NCBI RefSeq assembly: GCF_011734195.1
Contig: NZ_JAANTH010000003.1
Coordinates: forward strand, 124,001 to 188,000
Length of the DNA stretch: 64,000 nt
Source: Halobacterium sp. R2-5
Lineage (GTDB): Archaea; Halobacteriota; Halobacteria; Halobacteriales; Halobacteriaceae
Reading direction: 5' to 3'
Program-made: the position numbers and the translations under genes
Part shown: piece after piece, positions 60,776 to 64,000 of the stretch
Layout: each line of letters opens with the position of its first letter
Position numbering within the stretch: position 1 is the stretch's first letter
Notes under the pieces: generated by a model
Database searches by the model: none
Told to the model about the DNA's origin: nothing
What the model saw: only the letters and a program-made list of their open reading frames with translations

Positions 60776-62221
60776 TCAGGTTTCGTTGCGAACCTGTGCT
60801 TTCACGACTGACTCGACCTCATCAGTCGAGACCATCTCGATACGAGAGTCCTCACGCAGCGTTTCCAGAATCGTCTCCGGGCGTTCGCCGAACTGGAATT
60901 CGAGGAACATCCCCGAACTAGGACCGTGGCTCCGACGCTCGAAGTCCACCAGCGAGTACGTCGTCAGCTCCTTCATCTTGTTGACGTAGGTCTCCTGGTG
61001 GTACTGGTCCGCATCGATCGACTCTGTCAGGTACTGATACACCTGGTATCCAGTGGTACTCCGTGCCGTTCCGCCGTCCGTTTGGGCTGCCACCGATGCC
61101 GTAGCGTACAAGCAGAGTTTCTTCTGGGTGCTGATCCCACGGACAACCTCAAGGACGCGGTTCTTCTCGACTTTGTCCTGGGCCATCCGGACGTGCTTCT
61201 CGCGAATTTCTTGATCGCCCTCGCGTTCGGCGAGTTCCCCAGCAACGCGCATCAAATCGATAGCTTTCCGCGCGTCACCGTGGGTTTGGGCCGCGAAGGC
61301 AGCCGCCAACGGGATGACTTCGTCGTTCACCACGCCATCGTGGAAGGCGTCTTGCCGGCGCCGGAGAATCGACTGGAGCTGGTTCGCGTCGTAGTCATCG
61401 AAGTGGACGTCTTCCGGCGTGAACGAGCTCAGAGCGCGGCTACCGACGGACTCCATCATCTTCGTGTCGTTTGAGATTGCGACGACGGAGATGTACGCCT
61501 GGAGGTCGTCGCTAGCACCGGCCCGCGAGAGCTGGTACAGGAGCCGCGAGAAAGCCGGGTCTTGCTTGTCGCGTCGGCCGACGAGCATGTCGAGTTCGTC
61601 GAGGACGAAGACGACTGAATCGAAGTTCTCGTTGACGATGCGGTAGAGTTCGTCCCATTTCTCCTTGGTCGCGACGCCGTGTTTCGGGACCTCGACGTCG
61701 ACGCCGGCTTCGTCGGCGGCCTGCTGGGCGAGTTCGTAGACTGCGACGCCGAGAGTATCGAGGTCCTGGCAGTTGACCTCGATGGTGCCGAACTGGATGT
61801 CTCGCGAGTCACAGATGCGGCTGATGTTCTTGCAGACGGCTTTCGTGATGAGAGATTTCCCCGTCCCGGACGGCCCGTAGAGAAAGAGGTTCGGTGGCCG
61901 GTTGTCACCGAGTGCGACGCGCAGCATCTTGGTGACTTCCTGGAGCTGTTCGTCACGCCCGACGATGCGGTCTTCTTCGACGACGTGGTTGGGATCGAGC
62001 AACGAGCGGTCGCGGATGAGACCGTCTTGTTCGTCGAATTCCAACAGCATATCTTCGATTGATTGGGATGGCGTCCCGCTATCCTCGCCAGAAGCTGCGC
62101 TGGGAGCGTGTTGAGACTCGGAAGATTCCGTGGAAGAGTTCCGCTGGGTGGCGTCAGTCTCTAATGACTCCGGATCGGGAGGGGTGTCCTCGGAGTCGTC
62201 AGCGTCCATGTTGAAGCCCAT
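60776..62221 (-). CDS. orc1: Orc1/Cdc6 replication initiator
   Basis: 481 residues (ATG 62221, or ATG 62209). After an acidic Ser/Thr/Glu-rich N-terminus of about 85 residues comes the AAA+ domain: Walker A LFLYGPSGTGKSLITK near 118-133, Walker B VVFVLDELDMLVG near 210-222, sensor 1 SVVAISNDTKM and a C-terminal winged helix (about 380-470). It binds origin recognition boxes, loads MCM helicase and starts replication. Boxes of one family flank the gene on both sides, and so it is probably specific for this origin. The long acidic N-terminus is typical of plasmid-type haloarchaeal copies. Confidence 0.95.
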   Translation of the reverse strand: MGFNMDADDSEDTPPDPESLETDATQRNSSTESSESQHAPSAASGEDSGTPSQSIEDMLLEFDEQDGLIRDRSLLDPNHVVEEDRIVGRDEQLQEVTKMLRVALGDNRPPNLFLYGPSGTGKSLITKAVCKNISRICDSRDIQFGTIEVNCQDLDTLGVAVYELAQQAADEAGVDVEVPKHGVATKEKWDELYRIVNENFDSVVFVLDELDMLVGRRDKQDPAFSRLLYQLSRAGASDDLQAYISVVAISNDTKMMESVGSRALSSFTPEDVHFDDYDANQLQSILRRRQDAFHDGVVNDEVIPLAAAFAAQTHGDARKAIDLMRVAGELAEREGDQEIREKHVRMAQDKVEKNRVLEVVRGISTQKKLCLYATASVAAQTDGGTARSTTGYQVYQYLTESIDADQYHQETYVNKMKELTTYSLVDFERRSHGPSSGMFLEFQFGERPETILETLREDSRIEMVSTDEVESVVKAQVRNET

Positions 62222-62949
62222 ACAAGGCAGAAGTAAAAATGTTCCCCACCCCTATCGAAGTGTAAATCATGTAGTGAGGCGCGCATTCACCTCGATAGTG
62301 CCAATACAGTTCGTTTCTCTGCTAGTTTCCTGATGCGCCTAACGAAGTGTTCAGAACGATTCTTGACGAAACGACTGGAGACACACACCCCTCTATCGAT
62401 GTGTTCGACGAATCTGCTGTGAGGGTGAATCTGAACCTAGCATCGAGGATCCAGCCACTATCAAGACAGCGTGTACAGCCTAGTTTCACGGAATACAGCA
62501 TGGAATACTGCTATTCAACGTGTTTCTGTCATCGCAAGAAGACTGTCTATTCTCTTCTTCTCTTCTAGCTTTCTAGAACAAACACACACACACCTCTATC
62601 GATGTGTTCGAAGTGTTCAGGTGGCGTCAATATCTGTTCCCTCTCCTCGAACACAATCTCGTACGGTCTCGTATCCGCTGACTCGTCACGAACGGCTCCA
62701 TGTCCCAGATGACGTCCTCCAAATCATCTGTTTCTCCGTCTGTTCTCCCTTCTCGTGCGTTCTTCTCCTCAGCCCTTCCTTGGATTGAACACATCGATAG
62801 AGGGGTGTCTGTCTATACTCCCTCCTACGCATCGAGTCTCGTCACTCGCGACATTCTCTGCTGACTTGGACCGCTCTCCCGAACACATCGATAGAGGGGT
62901 CTCTCCTACTCACTCTCTACTCCAGTGGGGGTAGCAGACTCTGCAAACC
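62222..62949. other. Replication origin: origin recognition boxes and AT-rich unwinding region
   Basis: Upstream of orc1/cdc6. Minus-orientation boxes are at 62247-62263 (variant), 62386-62404 and 62589-62607; plus-orientation boxes are at 62790-62808 and 62883-62901. The consensus is ACACATCGATAGAGGGGTG. A pyrimidine- and A/T-rich stretch at 62500-62590 between opposed boxes is a candidate DNA unwinding element. No credible gene is present. Confidence 0.85.
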
Positions 62950-62991
62950 TTAACCAACAAATCTTGCAATGTCGTCGGCTTGTTGGTTAAC
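62950..62991. repeat. Long inverted repeat, right of the origin region
   Basis: TTAACCAACAAA (62950-62961) and TTGTTGGTTAAC (62980-62991), 18 bases apart, with ATGTCG in the spacer as in the left copy. With the left copy it brackets orc1/cdc6 and all boxes. Confidence 0.75.
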
Positions 62992-63295
62992 ACTCCACTC
63001 TGACAGCGTGTTGTCCGATCTACCCACAGGTTCCGTCTATCGAGGCTTCTTGCGTCTTCTTGGTCCTAATCCCAGGAGATCACTCCGATCCGCTCCGTTA
63101 CAACCCTCAGCTAAATGACGGGACGAACACGGTGGATTCTACAGCTTGTCGAGAGACCGTTTGCTCATCTCAAGTCGCGACTAAACTACGGGCTACGTGC
63201 CAGAACGACCAAACCGGGAATTTCGAGGAGTTCGATCAGTCTTAGACACAGAGCAGCTGCAACCAGTTCCTCCTCAGACCTGTCCTCTCTGTTGG
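62992..63295. other. Intergenic region right of origin
   Basis: About 300 bases with no assignable gene. A short plus frame (RPFAHLKSRLNYGLRART near 63145-63200) has a basic helical sequence vaguely like a transposase end, but support is too weak to call. Confidence 0.35.
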
Positions 63296-63577
63296 TTACT
63301 CTTCAAGGTCGACGTATTGACTCTCCCATTCACGGCGGGCCGAAAGTTCCCGTTTCCCTCGTCGTGTTACTGTGTAGAAGTTTGTTCGCTCGTCGAGTTC
63401 GCCTTTGTCGACGAGGCCTTTGTCGACGAGAGTATCGAGATTCGGATAGAGGCGCCCGTGGTGAATCTCGGATTCGTAGTACTCCTCGAGCTCGTCTTTG
63501 ATTGCGAGACCGTGTGGTTCCTCTAAGCCAGCGACGGCGTAGAGGAGGTCACGCTGGAATCCTGTAAGGTCGTACAT
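63296..63577 (-). CDS. PadR-family regulator
   Basis: 93 residues: DLTGFQRDLLYAVAGLEEPH, AIKDELEEYYESEIHHGRLY and LVDKGLVDKGELDERTNFYT form the PadR winged helix with the conserved Tyr and 'GRLYPNL' pattern; the C-terminal helix is short (PadR-s2 type). It represses a nearby gene by sensing small molecules. Divergent to the broken iminopeptidase gene. Confidence 0.9.
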   Translation of the reverse strand: MYDLTGFQRDLLYAVAGLEEPHGLAIKDELEEYYESEIHHGRLYPNLDTLVDKGLVDKGELDERTNFYTVTRRGKRELSARREWESQYVDLEE

Positions 63578-63695
63578 ATCCCTTATCGCGTCTCTGAATT
63601 GTATAATTGTTATTCTTCCTCGCTATCCGACCTGAGTAATGTACGAATGTCTTTAACCTCGTTTCAAAACGGTGAACGACCGGGGTTTCTATTCT

Positions 63696-64000
63696 AGTGG
63701 TTTTCGTCGCACTCCATGTCGGTCCGGGAGTGCCCCATGACTACCTAGCCCCGCTCGTTCGACACGCCGGCGAGGACTTCACCGTCTACCTCTCCGACCA
63801 GTTCGGCGTCGGCCACTCCGATGAACCAGCACCGTGCGACAACGAGTACATTCTCCTGGACACGGCGCGTCTCCGCGATGGGACGTCCGCGACCAGATTT
63901 GCGATATTGACGCGCCGACACTCGTCCTCTCCACCGAGTACGACGAAATCAAGCCGTCGATTGCACGCGACATCACCGGCCGCATCCCGAACTCGGAGAT
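63696..64000 (+). pseudogene. Proline iminopeptidase relic with internal deletion (runs off right edge)
   Basis: The first frame reads LHVGPGVPHDYLAPL and DFTVYLSDQFGVGHSDEPAP, the N-terminal oxyanion region of an alpha/beta-hydrolase aminopeptidase. At about 63865 the sequence jumps, with a frame change, to WDVRDQICDIDAPTLVLSTE and SIARDITGRIPNSE, which belong near the C-terminal Asp/His. The nucleophilic serine region (GxSxGG) is gone, so it is inactive. Confidence 0.8.

Noticed and set aside
60382-62901. ATCGATAGAGG repeats as a CRISPR array
   Set aside because: Copies occur in both orientations, are irregularly spaced (43 to over 1500 bases) and surround orc1/cdc6, so they are origin recognition boxes.
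1-64000. tRNA or rRNA genes
   Set aside because: I looked for cloverleaf TTCRANY arms and conserved rRNA stretches and found none that I could support by eye.

Overview
The window is haloarchaeal: GC-rich DNA, strongly acidic proteins, Tat-type lipoprotein signals, and families that are nearly confined to Halobacteria (HalOD1, bacterio-opsin-activator type HTH, short DUF7344-like winged-helix proteins, MEDS-domain histidine kinases). A plasmid-type replication origin (Orc1/Cdc6 with nine origin recognition boxes) at 60.4-62.9 kb, several IS and gene remnants and a toxin-antitoxin pair suggest a megaplasmid or a plasmid integrated in a chromosome. No rRNA or tRNA gene and no CRISPR array was seen.

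Layout. (1) 0-7.1 kb: the 5' part of a large DEAD/DEAH helicase, a 914-residue protein with homing-endonuclease-associated repeats and a helix-hairpin-helix end, a vWA protein, and a complete four-gene preQ0 operon (queD-queE-folE-queC). Together this looks like one flank of a 7-deazaguanine DNA-modification/restriction island; preQ0 also feeds archaeosine in tRNA, so this is inference. (2) 7.3-13.6 kb: a divergent winged-helix regulator with three copies of its probable operator, then a translationally coupled set of genes: a small Zn-finger protein, a Cas7/Csf2-like RAMP protein, a small acidic protein, an unknown protein, a RAMP protein with two glycine-rich loops, a DEDD 3'-5' exonuclease, and then an HNH nuclease with helix-turn-helix domains. 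I read this as a type IV-like CRISPR-Cas derivative with nuclease partners in place of DinG, and it is the most unusual part of the window. (3) 13.8-18.4 kb: a nitrate/sulfonate-family ABC transporter with a metallo-beta-lactamase-fold hydrolase and an IclR regulator. (4) 18.9-26.7 kb: a PAP2-like membrane protein, a Tat-exported repeat protein, a RHH/PIN toxin-antitoxin pair, an MMPL/RND transporter with a methyltransferase, and a HTH regulator with zinc ribbons.

(5) 26.8-40.1 kb: a catabolic cluster. Two related amidohydrolases flank an operon encoding two HyuA-like and one HyuB-like subunits, an acetone-carboxylase-gamma-like zinc protein and a UroD-fold protein, with an IclR and a bacterio-opsin-activator type regulator. 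The five-subunit make-up resembles acetophenone carboxylase. (6) 40.3-57 kb: a region of small signalling proteins and lipoproteins (HalOD1, DUF7344-like proteins, DUF7504/DUF7522-like pair, MEDS histidine kinase, Usp protein), interrupted by an IS remnant, a decayed glycosyltransferase and two families of short dispersed repeats. (7) 57.2-64 kb: a CopB-type metal ATPase, a frameshifted gene, a small acidic protein, orc1/cdc6 with its origin boxes bracketed by two long inverted repeats, a PadR regulator, and an internally deleted proline iminopeptidase gene at the right edge.
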